Shown here one piece after another: positions 46,838 through 61,600 of a stretch of 64,000 nt of DNA. The position numbers and the translations under genes were made by a program. A model generated the notes under the pieces. It was not told where the DNA came from. It saw nothing but the letters and a program-made list of their open reading frames with translations, and made no database searches. This stretch comes from Cloeon dipterum. Taxonomy: Eukaryota > Arthropoda > Insecta > Ephemeroptera > Baetidae. Where the stretch lies: the NCBI RefSeq assembly GCF_949628265.1, contig NC_088787.1, positions 26,898,501-26,962,500 on the forward strand, in the 5' to 3' direction. Numbering within the stretch: the first letter of the stretch is position 1; every line of letters begins with the position of its first letter.

Positions 46838-49477
46838 TTACTGGGAGAAAATTTTGAAGTTCATTCCCGAAAAAATTTGCATCGCAGTTTTCACTGTGCT
46901 CCTAGCGTATTCAACGTAATTTTTCAACTCTTCCTCGTCCTCAGAGCCAACAGAGTTCAATCGAAACAACGCGGATTTGTTTAGTTTCGCTTCTAAACCT
47001 TGCCAGTCAACCAGCTTTGTGCTTGGGGATGGAATGCTCTGGAAATACGCAGCCAAACCGTCGGCGGCGTCCGGCTCTGTTTCGCAAAATTCTTTTTTCT
47101 GCAGCATGCATCTGCATTCGTTTTTAGTGTCGCTCTCAACGAAGAACACTGCCGCCAATCTGAGCATTTCGCATTCCCTCGTCTTGCACTTTCCTGAGTA
47201 TATGTTCTTGGCACAGGTGCTTTTGCCCTCGCCCCCCTTTCCTCCCTTTCCATGTCGGCCAGAAAGTCCATCCGCAGCCTGGACACGCAGTTGATGGTCG
47301 TCTTTCCACACAAGGAAGAAATTGTGTCCCGCTTTGCCACCCTTTCCTCCGGCACCCCCGTGCCCTCCGTTGGTTGGCGGCCGGGCGCCCTGCTTGTTGA
47401 CCAACACAAGCGTCCCCTTGTCAGGGTGCTCGATCGAGTAGCCGTGACTCTTGATTGGTCCCCAATTTGCAACGCCACTCACGAACTCAGGGTAGAAATC
47501 GGTGAAGTGCGGCGAGGGGCTGCTCACCCCTTCCAGCCCTCTGGCACCGTCTTGACCGTCGCCGCCGTTTCCGCCCTTGCTGGCGATGGTGAGCTGCGCC
47601 CCCCGTTTCACTTCAAGAGCCAAAATCAGGGTGTGACCCGCGTTGTGGCCGTCCTCGCCGGGTGAACCATCCTTGGGGGAAGAGCTTAGCCTGGGAGAGG
47701 CGCTTTTTCCGTTCCTACCGCTCATGTTGAAAGTCAAATTACCGCCTATAACCTCGATGGTCGGTGCAGCCAAGGACACATTGGCGTCGACAAGAACTAG
47801 GTCGCAGTCAATGAAAATTGTGCCCTGTGCAAAAAGGTAAAGGTTTTGCAGTTTTTGAAATTTTCCCAGCTCTGGAGCGATTTCAGATAAGATCAAATTT
47901 CTCCCTTCGTAGATCAATTCCTGTCCGAAATTGTTAAAGGACCGGCGGGTGGTGTGGTTCAAATTTCGGTTTAAAATTGAGTTCAGATCTTGGATCATTT
48001 GACGGGTAGGCTTCAAGCTAATGAGTTTGTCTTTGTTAGCGACTTTGATTTTGAATTTTGACAGGTTAAAAATGAAATCTTTGTAGTTGTCGGCGGATAC
48101 TTCAAGAAACGCCGATTTCCGCAATATTTGCACTTCATATGATTTCAGCTCCACTGTCAGCCTCTGTAAAAATGTGTAAAAGTCATCCATTCCTTTGATA
48201 ATTTGCGATTTATCGATCACGGTCTGCTCCACTTGGTCAAGGAAATTAGAAATATCTGCACTCGCTAAATCGTAAGCGAGTTGAGTTGATTTAATCAAGT
48301 TTTGCATGATGGACAAGTCGATGTTTCGCCATGCGTCGCATACGGTCGTCAGTTTTTCTTTCAAGCTCAATAATGCGTCAAGGGAATCAAAAATTCCACC
48401 AGTCAGAATCAACTCTTGAAAATTCAACGATGCCTTTGATATAAATGACGCTTTCTCATTAATCTTGTGATTAATTTTCATAGCGCTTTCAATGCAGACC
48501 TGAAACTCGTTTAATATCTTTGCTAAAAACCGCGTTGCCAATTTGTTATTTTTCGGAATAATATTCTGCATTATGTAATCACGACTTCTGTGAAGAATGG
48601 AAAATGGAAACTGAACGCCGTCTGTTGGGCAAAAATCAAGACTGCCGAAAAAGAGAACGCGCAGCTCTTGCTGGCATTTTGACATCATTTCCGACGCCCA
48701 GGGCGAGGTTTCCTGGTCAGGGTTGCGGAAGAGAGCGATATTTTCCGCTGTGCCGTTCGCATAAATCGAACCTAAGACTTCCAGCATGTCAAAAGTCTCG
48801 TTATACTCCCCTGAATATTTATCTTGTTCTGTCAAATCGAAATCCAGTTCGTCTTTCACGGCTAGCAATTGATTTAGGACGCTGCTCAAAATTTCTGAAT
48901 CATCTCCCTGCTGGTCATGCACCTTTGCCACCACAAGCCCAACAGAGTTTTTGAAAACTTCGATTCTGGGCAGTTGCTTGGCGGCGTGCCTCAACAGTTT
49001 CAACACTGGGGCCGTGTCCGCACCATCCATAAGGTTCGCGTGATTCTCCACAAAAATTAATTTCAAACTCTCGGCGTGCTGCAAAGCGCTCTTTGTAAAA
49101 TACGCTCCCGCGATGTCCAACTTTGGCTCTCGGGATTCGGTGAAGCCAGGAACATCTACCAAAACGTTTCCGGTGGCTTTGTCCTGGTAGAAATGTGGTA
49201 GGACATCTTGAAATTGCGTCCGATTTTGGCTTCTCTTACTTTCAAACACGAGTTTGCTGCCCTTCCGTCGCACCTTTAGCGTCTCGTCCTTTATCACGAA
49301 TTTTGTCAGAGTCGATTTGTCGACACCGCTCGATCCAAAGAGAAATATAAGGTCTTTTTCGGGCACTCTTAGAAGCTCCCCGTAGTTCAAAAGCTCGTGC
49401 ACCTCTTCAAAAGGCGAATTTTGTTTCGCAAAAGAAATGCTGCAGATCACAGATATCACTAGGAGAAGACGCTTCAT
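46838..49477 (-). CDS. Secreted P-loop GTPase-like protein with glycine-rich region, 879 aa
   Basis: A single uninterrupted coding exon. The start is ATG at 49477 (MKRLLLVISVICSISFA, a signal peptide); a longer upstream frame exists, but a 49-bp intron ends exactly at this ATG. Residues 43-60 (LIFLFGSSGVDKSTLTKF) resemble a Walker A/G1 loop, but the last Gly of GxxxxGK is Asp. Residues 106-112 (LVDVPGF) fit G3 (DxxG), and LVVAKVHDQ near 181-189 sits where a G4 motif would be, though not canonical. A long helical region of about 300 residues follows. A strand-rich segment (IFIDCDLVLVDANVSL) comes next, then glycine clusters at roughly 634-650, 702-717 and 737-752. A Cys-rich stretch near 754-798 precedes an acidic C-terminal part. 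The combination of an export signal with a GTPase-like fold is odd. I recall uncharacterised arthropod proteins of similar design but cannot verify a family name. Ligand and nucleotide binding are unknown. Confidence 0.85.
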   Translation of the reverse strand: MKRLLLVISVICSISFAKQNSPFEEVHELLNYGELLRVPEKDLIFLFGSSGVDKSTLTKFVIKDETLKVRRKGSKLVFESKRSQNRTQFQDVLPHFYQDKATGNVLVDVPGFTESREPKLDIAGAYFTKSALQHAESLKLIFVENHANLMDGADTAPVLKLLRHAAKQLPRIEVFKNSVGLVVAKVHDQQGDDSEILSSVLNQLLAVKDELDFDLTEQDKYSGEYNETFDMLEVLGSIYANGTAENIALFRNPDQETSPWASEMMSKCQQELRVLFFGSLDFCPTDGVQFPFSILHRSRDYIMQNIIPKNNKLATRFLAKILNEFQVCIESAMKINHKINEKASFISKASLNFQELILTGGIFDSLDALLSLKEKLTTVCDAWRNIDLSIMQNLIKSTQLAYDLASADISNFLDQVEQTVIDKSQIIKGMDDFYTFLQRLTVELKSYEVQILRKSAFLEVSADNYKDFIFNLSKFKIKVANKDKLISLKPTRQMIQDLNSILNRNLNHTTRRSFNNFGQELIYEGRNLILSEIAPELGKFQKLQNLYLFAQGTIFIDCDLVLVDANVSLAAPTIEVIGGNLTFNMSGRNGKSASPRLSSSPKDGSPGEDGHNAGHTLILALEVKRGAQLTIASKGGNGGDGQDGARGLEGVSSPSPHFTDFYPEFVSGVANWGPIKSHGYSIEHPDKGTLVLVNKQGARPPTNGGHGGAGGKGGKAGHNFFLVWKDDHQLRVQAADGLSGRHGKGGKGGEGKSTCAKNIYSGKCKTRECEMLRLAAVFFVESDTKNECRCMLQKKEFCETEPDAADGLAAYFQSIPSPSTKLVDWQGLEAKLNKSALFRLNSVGSEDEEELKNYVEYARSTVKTAMQIFSGMNFKIFSQ

Positions 49478-49526
49478 CTGAAAAAGTGTCTTATAAGATG
49501 TCTGAAATATTGTCTGCATTAATTAC
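49478..49526 (-). other. 49-bp 5'-UTR intron abutting the start codon
   Basis: Minus strand: ACAAAG|GTAATTAAT at the donor and CTTTTTCAG|ATGAAGCG at the acceptor. Splicing would remove the upstream in-frame ATG and place the signal-peptide ATG directly after the junction. Confidence 0.6.
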
Positions 49527-50264
49527 CTTTGTACAGCTTTCCGGAGCTAATATGTCGCTCAACAGATGCGAGACACACACACACCGCACTTGTTTTTAAT
49601 GAACCGCTCAGTTGAACTGAATGAGCGACTCACAAACTATACAAGAAAAGGCACAACAGGTCATCTTGATAAATATTGAAACAAACAAAACAATTTGTCG
49701 CTGATGTTTTAAACCGTCGAGAGATGGAGTATTTTTATGTCTTAAATTTTCACCATTCGATCGGTTTATCATGCTGTTCCCAAACTTACAAACTCCTTAA
49801 AAACTTATTAACAGAAACAGCTTCTATTTTTTTCCTAAATTAAATCAAGTGTTTATATATATGTGTGTGTGTGTGTGTGTGAAAACAATAAATACACATT
49901 ATAAAATATAGCAAATGTTTTAAATTAATTTTGGTTGCATATAAAATAGTGAAATTACGTTCCATTTCTTTGAATGAAACTCTTTTTCTGGAATTTGTTC
50001 CAGTTACAATTTGAAATGTTTCTATAAAGGCCGCTCCAGACAGTCTTTTTATTTAATTTTGAAATAAATTGAGGTGGGTGTTTAAGCGTCTAAAATGCAA
50101 ACAATATTTATTTTAATTTCGTGTTTTTAAATTTAAAAAAAATCAATCTTTCGTAACGCATATTAAGCAGCTTGCTTCCACTCCATCGAATTCTGTGGTT
50201 TCCTTTTCATGTACAACAATTCTTCCAATTTCAAACAAATTGTTTCTAGTAGCTATTGTTTCTT
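49527..50264. other. Intergenic gap with a dinucleotide microsatellite
   Basis: About 740 bp, AT-rich. 49855-49881 is a (TA)n/(TG)n microsatellite. It holds the promoter of the GTPase-like gene and the 3' end of the Ig-receptor gene. Confidence 0.5.
49855..49881. repeat. TA/TG microsatellite
   Basis: A short TATATA run followed by about ten TG (GT) units. Confidence 0.9.
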
Positions 50265-51483
50265 CTAAAAGCTCACACGTCTCTCATATCTTGGAGAGAT
50301 GCGAGGCTGATTCCTCATTTGAATCGGCTGCTGACTGTGGTAGCACGGCTCTTCTTGGGTAATGCGGCGATCTTGACCAAAGGACAGCTCATCCTTGTAA
50401 ACGATGTGTCTACCCTGATTGGACGGAGATTCGTCTTGATAAACAGTGTGTCTACTTTGATTATATGGTGGGCCGTCCTGGAAAGTAATCCTGTTGTGCA
50501 CGACGCAAGGCTCCTGCTCTTGATAGCTCCTAATTGAGGAACATCTTGGAGATTCAGAGTAGTAAGTCTGTTTAGTGGACGCAGTTTTGATTTTCTCTGA
50601 CCAAGCGATGCAGCAAACAAAGAGCAGTGCAAGAATTAGAACCACGATGAATGCACCAATGCAAACATAGAAAACTAAAAGATAAAAAAATTAGTGTGAA
50701 CACAAAGATATTTTTTCTAACCGATATTTGGATGACACTGGTCCTCACCACGAACCACCAAGAAGAAAGACCAAGTAGCATCACTGTCCGCTCGACAGGT
50801 GTAGGTCCCTTGGAGGTCTGACATCATGTTCTCCAAATTGAGATCAAATGATTTAGGGGACATGTACGCATTGCTGCAAACGCAGTATATATTGCAGTCC
50901 CCGAAAATGCGCGTGTATGGGTACGTCAAGCCTTTTTTATCCAATGTCCAAATCACTTGAGAGTCCAGGGATTTCCTGATTTTTTTAGTAGGAAGTCGGT
51001 TAATGTCTCTATTACTCATAATATATACATATATATATAGTAAAAGTATACAATCTTCGACTCACACTTCTCTGTACAATTTATTCTTATGGAAATATAC
51101 GAGAAGTGTAGGTGATCGAGAAGTGTACGATGAAAGTAATTACTTGGCTGGACATTTCACTTTCCACGATTCCCCATTCTTTGCATAGAATACTGGGATG
51201 CTGACGTTCTTCCCGTCCACAATCTCAAATTTCTCAAATCCGTCTGGGACGTGTCCCTTGCGCGTGTTGCCGCGATTCTTTTCCATTTTCTTGCCAGCAA
51301 CGTCCCCTATCATTGCAGCTGCTCCTGTCAGCGTGGAAGGTCGGATTTTGAAATTTGCAGTGATAGATTTTTCTTATCATATGTACCTGTCATCCTTGTG
51401 GTATTCAAACCAGACGCAACTTTCGCGTGGACCAAAAAGACAAGCAGCAGGCTGATGGAGAGGACAAATTGCAAAGGAAGCAT
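50265..51483 (-). CDS. Single-Ig-domain type I membrane receptor with repeated cytoplasmic tail, 324 aa
   Basis: Four exons in transcript order: 51387-51483, 51144-51324, 50722-51008 and 50265-50674. Exon 1 encodes a signal peptide (MLPLQFVLSISLLLVFLVHA). The ectodomain has one Ig-like fold: the B-strand Cys in WKVKCPAK, the Trp in VIWTLDKKG, and the DLQGTYTCRAD F-strand motif, with three extra Cys between them (GDCNIYCVCSN). Exon 4 opens with a membrane helix (YVCIGAFIVVLILALLFVCC), then a tail of about 107 residues. The tail has four tandem units of about 14 residues: HNRITFQDGPPYNQS, RHTVYQDESPSNQG, RHIVYKDELSFGQD and RRITQEEPCYHSQQ. Two carry VYQDE/VYKDE sites that could be phosphotyrosine docking motifs. 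The family is not recognised. It is divergent from COPE with 608 bp between starts. Confidence 0.8.
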
Positions 51484-52091
51484 GTTGCAATGAAGGAAAT
51501 TGAAGGATAGAAATTAAAATTATTCGTGTCCAATGCAAGAATTCACAAATTGTAAAAAGCGTAAAAAACAACAATGAGAATAAGATTTTTAACAACTATT
51601 ATCATAACTAATCGTCATTGCAATAATTTAATTTTATACATAGTTTATTATTCTTGACGTTTTGTTTTAAGGTATATTTTATCCCCTCTGACCTAAGGAG
51701 AGTAAAACTTTAATCACCTTACTCCAATTGAAACACTACCGCAGCAACACTTTTCACACCAGAGCTGATTCTCTAATGTTTAATAAGTACCAAATTAAAC
51801 CTCTCTTATTGAACAAAAACGTTTGATTTTAATGTGAGAATAATGTAAAATCACTTAAAACAGTTGCAATAATTTTTAATAAATTTATATTTATGATTAT
51901 GTAATATAATTAATATTGAATAATCCGGAATAATCCTTTTATACACTAACAAATGAAAATCGAGGCAGAAACTCGCGCGCTTCGACACCTTGACAAAACT
52001 CACGAAGGCCATCTGGCGGGCATTGTCGAACGTCGTTTAATAAACACGAAGTCAGACAAGACACTACGCCCACCAAGGCAAAAAAGCAAAA
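51484..52091. promoter_or_regulatory. Divergent promoter region between the Ig receptor and COPE
   Basis: A 608-bp gap between divergent start codons. 51950-52091 is GC-richer than the rest and is likely COPE promoter and 5' UTR. No specific elements are identified. Confidence 0.45.
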
Positions 52092-53316
52092 ATGTCACGT
52101 CAACAAGAAGTCGACGAGCTTTTCGATGTGAAAAATCACTTTTACATCGGCAATTTTCAGCAATGCATTAATGAAGCACAGAAGTTAAAGGTAGCACCTT
52201 TGTTTTTAGCCTATTTAAGACGCACAGTGACCTCTGTTTGATTTAAATTACAGCCCTCTTCAGCGGATGTCAAGGTGGAGCGAGACATTTACCTCTATCG
52301 GGCCTATTTGGCCCAACACAAGTTTAGTGTGGTGCTCAATGAAATTTCGAACTCATCCCCACCTGAGATTCAACCACTTAAATTGCTAGCAGAGTATCTC
52401 TCTAAGCCCTCGGCAAGGTAAAACGTTCTGCACGTAGATCGTGTTTATCATACCGACACTGTTATAAATTATCTGTAGGTCCGACATCGTGAACAAGCTG
52501 AACGAACTGACCTCTGGCAACATTGACGTGTCCAACCAAACGTTCCTGATCGTGGCAGCAATTATCTACTTCCAAGAGGCAAACTATGAGGCCGTCTTGA
52601 GAATTTTGCACAATTCTGATAGTCTTGAATGGTTAGAATAGCAGAACCCTCTTAATAACATTGTTTAAATTCAAATTGTGGATTCTGTTTGTGGATAACA
52701 TATTTCAAAAGCCACTTATTGAGTGCTTTGTACATTAACATTTTTAATCTCCCTTTTGTACAGCTCTGCTTTGGCTCTGCAAACTTACCTGAAGATTGAC
52801 CGAATTGACTTGGCCAGAAAGGAGCTGAAAAGCATGCAGGAGCGTGATGACGACGCCACCCTAACCCAATTGGCCCAGGGCTGGGTCAACATTGCCATGG
52901 ATGGAGAGAAGCTGCAGGAGGCCTTTTTCATCTTCCAGGAGATGATTGAAAAGCACGGAGGCACTCCGACACTGCTCAATGGTCTTGCTGTTTGTTACAT
53001 TGGCCAGGCCAAGTTTGAAGAGGCTGAGTCGACCCTGCAGGAAGCCCTGGAAAAGGACCCAAATGACGCCAACACGCTGATCAATATGATGGTCCTTTCG
53101 CAGCACACGGGGAAAGCACCTGAGGTCAGTTGATGCTTTTTCAAACTTCGAAATTCATTTAAAATTACTAAACTTGCATTTCAGGTTTCCAACAGGTACT
53201 TGAGTCAACTCAAAGACTCCCATGCACAGCATCTGTTTGTGAAGGAATATGCCCAGAAAGAAGATGAGTTTGACAGACTGGCCAGTCAATATACACCAGT
53301 TCCAGTTTCCTCATAA
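52092..53316 (+). CDS. COPE: Coatomer subunit epsilon, 302 aa
   Basis: Five exons: 52092-52190, 52254-52417, 52479-52631, 52764-53124 and 53185-53316. The protein starts [20 protein letters not shown] and ends in TPVPVSS. It is a helical TPR-like protein matching epsilon-COP: [16 protein letters not shown] at the N-terminus, [48 protein letters not shown], and the conserved block [20 protein letters not shown] continuing to [20 protein letters not shown]. Length agrees with the usual 300-310 residues. It is part of the COPI coat that drives retrograde Golgi-to-ER vesicle traffic, stabilising alpha-COP. AATAAA at 53452-53457. It is convergent with CLPX. Confidence 0.95.
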
Positions 53317-54976
53317 CTCTTATATATGTCGTTTTATTATGCTTGTGTTTGTTTATAAAATATCATTAATAATGTTAAGTACTCAGTACACAAGTAAATT
53401 CATTCCAGAAAGTTTCTGAATTGGAAAACAGGCTTTATTTATTTATTGCAAAATAAACATTTTAGTGTAGGGTCAGATCAAGGCTTAGCCTACGATGACA
53501 AGGAGCAAGGAACAGGTTTATTTGACAGGAAAAGGGATAATATCAGCGGTGCATCGGGTCCTCTTTGCGTTGGGTGAAGGGGGAAACGGATGCAGAGCCT
53601 AAAATTGCTTGTATATAATTAATATCGTTTTTGGGATATAAAGGATACCGAGGACACCATAAATTTAAATGCTAAAATCAAGCACTACTTCATATCTTAT
53701 TTTTTCATTTTTGATCGGTTCTCCTCTTTTGAGATGGGCGACCCCCTGATAGCAAACAACTAGCTAAAACTGCGTGTCCCAATAACATGGGCACACAGGT
53801 CTCATTTGAGGAAGTCCAGCCCAGAAAAGGACTAGCTGCTCGTGTTACTATCCCTGTGTCTTGCATTGTTAGACAATCTTCCTATGAAATTGATTCACGC
53901 ATTTTGGAAAGGTGAAAACCAACAAGTAGCGAGTCGGAAAGCTTTCGCAATCCTCCCAAATTCGAATGGACTCGTCATCACAATGACAAAGAATAAAACA
54001 TAGGCGCATCAGCCTTCACTTGACCCCCAAGCATCACTCAGATTCTCACATTGCAAGTGGACGCAAAGCATGCTCTCAACAGTTCGAGCCAATGGCTTGG
54101 TCAAACCAAAACATTAATGTATCTGGAAATTTGAGTTAAACATTTGTAAAGAGGTGGCAATTTATTCAATCAGATGGCTCAAGAACAGCCATGTAATATT
54201 TTGGTGTATGTCATGACTGACAAATTTTAATAAATGGTGGAAAATGTAACCTCAAAAATATTCGGGCTCTATTGCTATTTTAATATGATAGGCATGGAAT
54301 AGACCTGTGGGTTTTTGTATGAAATTCTCTTCCAATCCAGCAAGTTAAGTTTAGAAAGTACTTTTGTTTTCATTTCTTCCATAGATGTGTCACAACGGGT
54401 GACAGTGTGGTGTTTAAAGTGAAATGATTGAGAAAGCTCTCAGAGCCTATGCTTGACCTTCTCCTTTTTCTTAGTCATTCTTTAATGGCTTTTGATATAA
54501 AATGGAGAAAAGAGTAAAGACATGGTGTACACTGTTCAACTGTATTCTTCAAAACTTGGAAGTTACAACAGAAGGATATTATTTGATCTAAACGACAAAG
54601 TATTTACAATCTGAGGTAAATTACATTTGAAAATCTTATAACAATGCTTCTTTTTGCAGCAAAAAAGTTAAATCACAATTTACTCAGTAAAAATAAGTGG
54701 ATACACATGCAGTCCTAACCAACCACCAAACAATTATTCAACACAAGCTCAAAACCAAAATTCACTAGACTGGAAAGAGGGGTTGGAAGTGAAAACTTAT
54801 GTCAAAGACCAGTCCACTTGTTCTTTTCACACAGCGTAGCAGAATTTTACACTTGTGTTCGCAGATCTTACTTTGGCTGGATAATAGGGGTGGAAAGGAC
54901 CTGATCAAGGGAGGATAAAATAGCCAAGTCCAGAAGTAGTTGTTCCCAATAAAAAAAGATCACATAAGCATATATC
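53317..54976. other. Intergenic gap between convergent COPE and CLPX
   Basis: About 1.66 kb. It holds the COPE 3' end (AATAAA at 53452-53457) and a diverged R1 copy at 53765-54110. 54130-54976 has no coding signal and may be a long CLPX 3' UTR. Confidence 0.5.
53765..54110 (+). repeat. Diverged R1 repeat copy
   Basis: It retains GTGTCCCAATAACATGGGC, CCAGCCCAGAA, the CAACAAGTAGCGAGTCGG block of the 5570 copy, and CACTTGACCCCCAAGCATCACTC, which matches the 14518 copy. It closes with TTCGAGCCAATGGCTTGGTC. Confidence 0.6.
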
Positions 54977-58612
<3,636 letters not shown>

Positions 58613-61600
58613 CTGAAATTAAAAATATATTTTGTTATTTTTTATTCTTTATCTAGTCATAAGAAATAATTTCATTGATGCCTCTGGCAAATTTGCGATG
58701 CGTTATGAATATTTTTTGAATAAATAAAATGATGTTTACTAATTGAAAGCTTCTCCGCATTAGATCCGTGCTTCTTGATCTTAGTTAAAACGTCGACATT
58801 TCAGGTTGGTTGTTCCATATATTATAATTAAAACGGACTTCCGTTAAAACAGCCATTCGTAGGTTGGAAAGTGTTTATGTGAAAAAGCAAGAAAACAATT
58901 TAAGGAAAAGACTGGTTTTGGAAGCTGTAGCAATAGAATGTGCGGACAATGTGGTGAGTCAACCTAGCCACCTACTCGTCGGAATCTGGACAAATATTTT
59001 TCGGCATGAAGGATAAAACTCCTATCGCACAATAAACCAGTCCTTAACCTTTTGTAAATTCTTTGGTCTTTTGTTAAAATATTTTTCTGTTTATTCTGTT
59101 CTTGACTAGTGTTGGAGCCAGTTGTGTTTATTCCATGAAAAAGGTATAGTGAATATTTGTATACTTTCATTATTTAAAACTTTTAACGTAGCAAGATTTT
59201 GTAGTTAATTATTTTTTGGTTGATAATTGTAAATTATTGTTTCTATATCCATGAAATTGGGCTCTACTTTGAAGAAGAAACCTTTAGGAGAGGAAGATTA
59301 AAAAGGGGTCGAAGGGGAGGTTTCAAACCAATGATGGCAAAGGATTAAGTCTGTTTGAATTAATACATGCAATTACAAAAGTAAATAAATTACTTTGAAA
59401 GAATTACCGCTATACAACGAATCACATACATGCTGCTGAACATTGAAAGAGGCTGAAATATTTCCCCACTTCTAATTCCGCTTTTAATGAATGACATATG
59501 GAACAACCAATCTGAATGGCAAATCCACTTGTTTTTAAGTTTACTTTGAATCGCAAAATGGCAAAAAAAAAATTCAAACCATTTGATTCTAAGATTAAAT
59601 TGCTTAAAATGGATAAGCTAACTTTAAGACACGATGAAAGTTTTGCGAATGCCTAGCATCAAGTTCATTTGTAACCGTTTCATTTAATTTATTATTTGAA
59701 TGAACTCCAGGCTGTGATAAATATCGTCAACATTGAAAAACTGCCACCTCTCCTGGCTCAAACTGGTCTCTGCCCATCATCAATTACCCGCCTAAGAACC
59801 ACTTTTGAAAATGGCTCCATACACAATGGTTTGAAAGTCTTCCACGTTGGCCCAAGCAGAAAAAAATTAACTGCAGATTGAGCAACACTCAATAGATCGA
59901 GAAGCTCTTTCGACCAATTCCTTCACGTCTCAGAACTGCAAAAAGCAACAAACTCTTGCCCTGCAGTTCTTTTCTGCGGCAGCACGTAGCGCCTATTCAT
60001 CTTGTTAGTAAACCTTTTGAGTGATTCAGCAATGCATCGTAAAGTTAAGGTGGGGAGACAGGGTCCGCTGCGGAAAATGCACACACAATGCGTTTCTTTC
60101 CACACTACTTGACAAAATTACTTTTTAATGATGCAGCTCGATTTTTACGCCTACCAAGGCTACTTTCTAATGGCGCATTGTGCGTAGGGATGTGACCAGA
60201 GTTGCTGAATGCACTCAATGGCTCAACGCAGCGGGGGATGCGGCAATTCGTTTCCCATTGCGATCACTAACGTTTTAAGACGTGACGCGGATAGATGTGA
60301 GAGAACGCGAATCGTACTGAATGCGGAAACTAATCGCCAAAGCAGCATTGCGAAATTCCGATAAAAAATTTGATAGCGATCCTTAGTTTTTATGGATTTA
60401 GTAATGTAACCAAAATGCATCAAAGGATAACTGAACAAGAAGTGGATTAGATTAATTCATCAATAAAATTGGCAGAATTGTCACGTCATATTAGGCCCCA
60501 AAGAAATGAAACCTTTTGAGTCTATTTTAATTTGTTGCTTGCTAGTATCCAAAACGTATATATATTTAAATTCACTTGGTGATCCCAGGAATTGTGTTTT
60601 CTCGCATAGCTTCCCTGACGAATAAATTGATTGAAGAGTTAAAAATTTTATATCGTCGTGCAATGAAGAAAAGAAAAAAAGTTAAATTAACACTAGCAGG
60701 TTGTGCCATGGGACATTGTACATAACATTAATTTAACATATTTAAGCAGTAAGTTGTTTTTTTCTAACGAACGTGTGCTAAATATGCCTTTATTGCTTCT
60801 CTCCACAATTAGTGCCTTGTAACATTGTTTATTGTGTGCAAAAAAAAGATGAGCTGTCGCGTGGTAGTCAAAATAAAATAGTGATTCAAGTAAATTTAAT
60901 GCATGGAATAAACAAACAAAATAATAAAATACCAATTTTTAGTGTTTCAACTATATTTCATATTAATGTAGAAATATAACTCTTTTTATGATGGATATAT
61001 TATGCTTTTTTTAGAAGTCAACAATACGTGCATTTTTTAAATTAACACGGAATTAAGTAAATTGCTTGTTTCTGCATTGAATGGCATAAACATACACCGG
61101 TATTTCTAAACAAGCAAATATTTTACAATGCAACTAATTAAAACTCAAAATCTAAGTGATTGACCAATCAACTCCGCATTATCTATACTTGTTATATAAA
61201 CACGAATCGCGGGTTAACACGATAAGTTTAAAAAAATAGCCAGCATGTTGTAAACAGATAGCATTTGATCAATAAGTATTGCATGTGTGACTCAAACTCC
61301 ATTTCATTTCCTTGCTCCATAGCGCGAAAAACAGAACATAAATCACGACCCCAAATAATGGCTGATTAATGCGTAGCAGATGTCGTTTTCTAAAATTCAA
61401 ATTCAGCTATTAGCCTTTCATGAAAGCAGCGGAATTAGGCCTCTCAGCTTGGAGGTGCGGCTGCTTATTCAATTCCAGCCGCATATTGTCCTAGTCAGAT
61501 TAGCCTGAGTGCACTTTCCATTTGATGCAGCTCGCGCTTTGCGGCTAGTTAAAATCTTACATATTAATGACACCCGCCTCTTGTTGCGTTGGCACCGAGT

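Noticed and set aside
46838-49519. Starting the GTPase-like protein at the upstream M (49519)
   Set aside because: The first 14 codons lie in a sequence with perfect GT-AG intron ends, and the internal ATG gives a canonical signal peptide.
59923-60105. Arg-rich minus-strand frame as the missing first exon of CLPX
   Set aside because: Basic composition suits a mitochondrial presequence, but no donor gives the required phase-1 junction.
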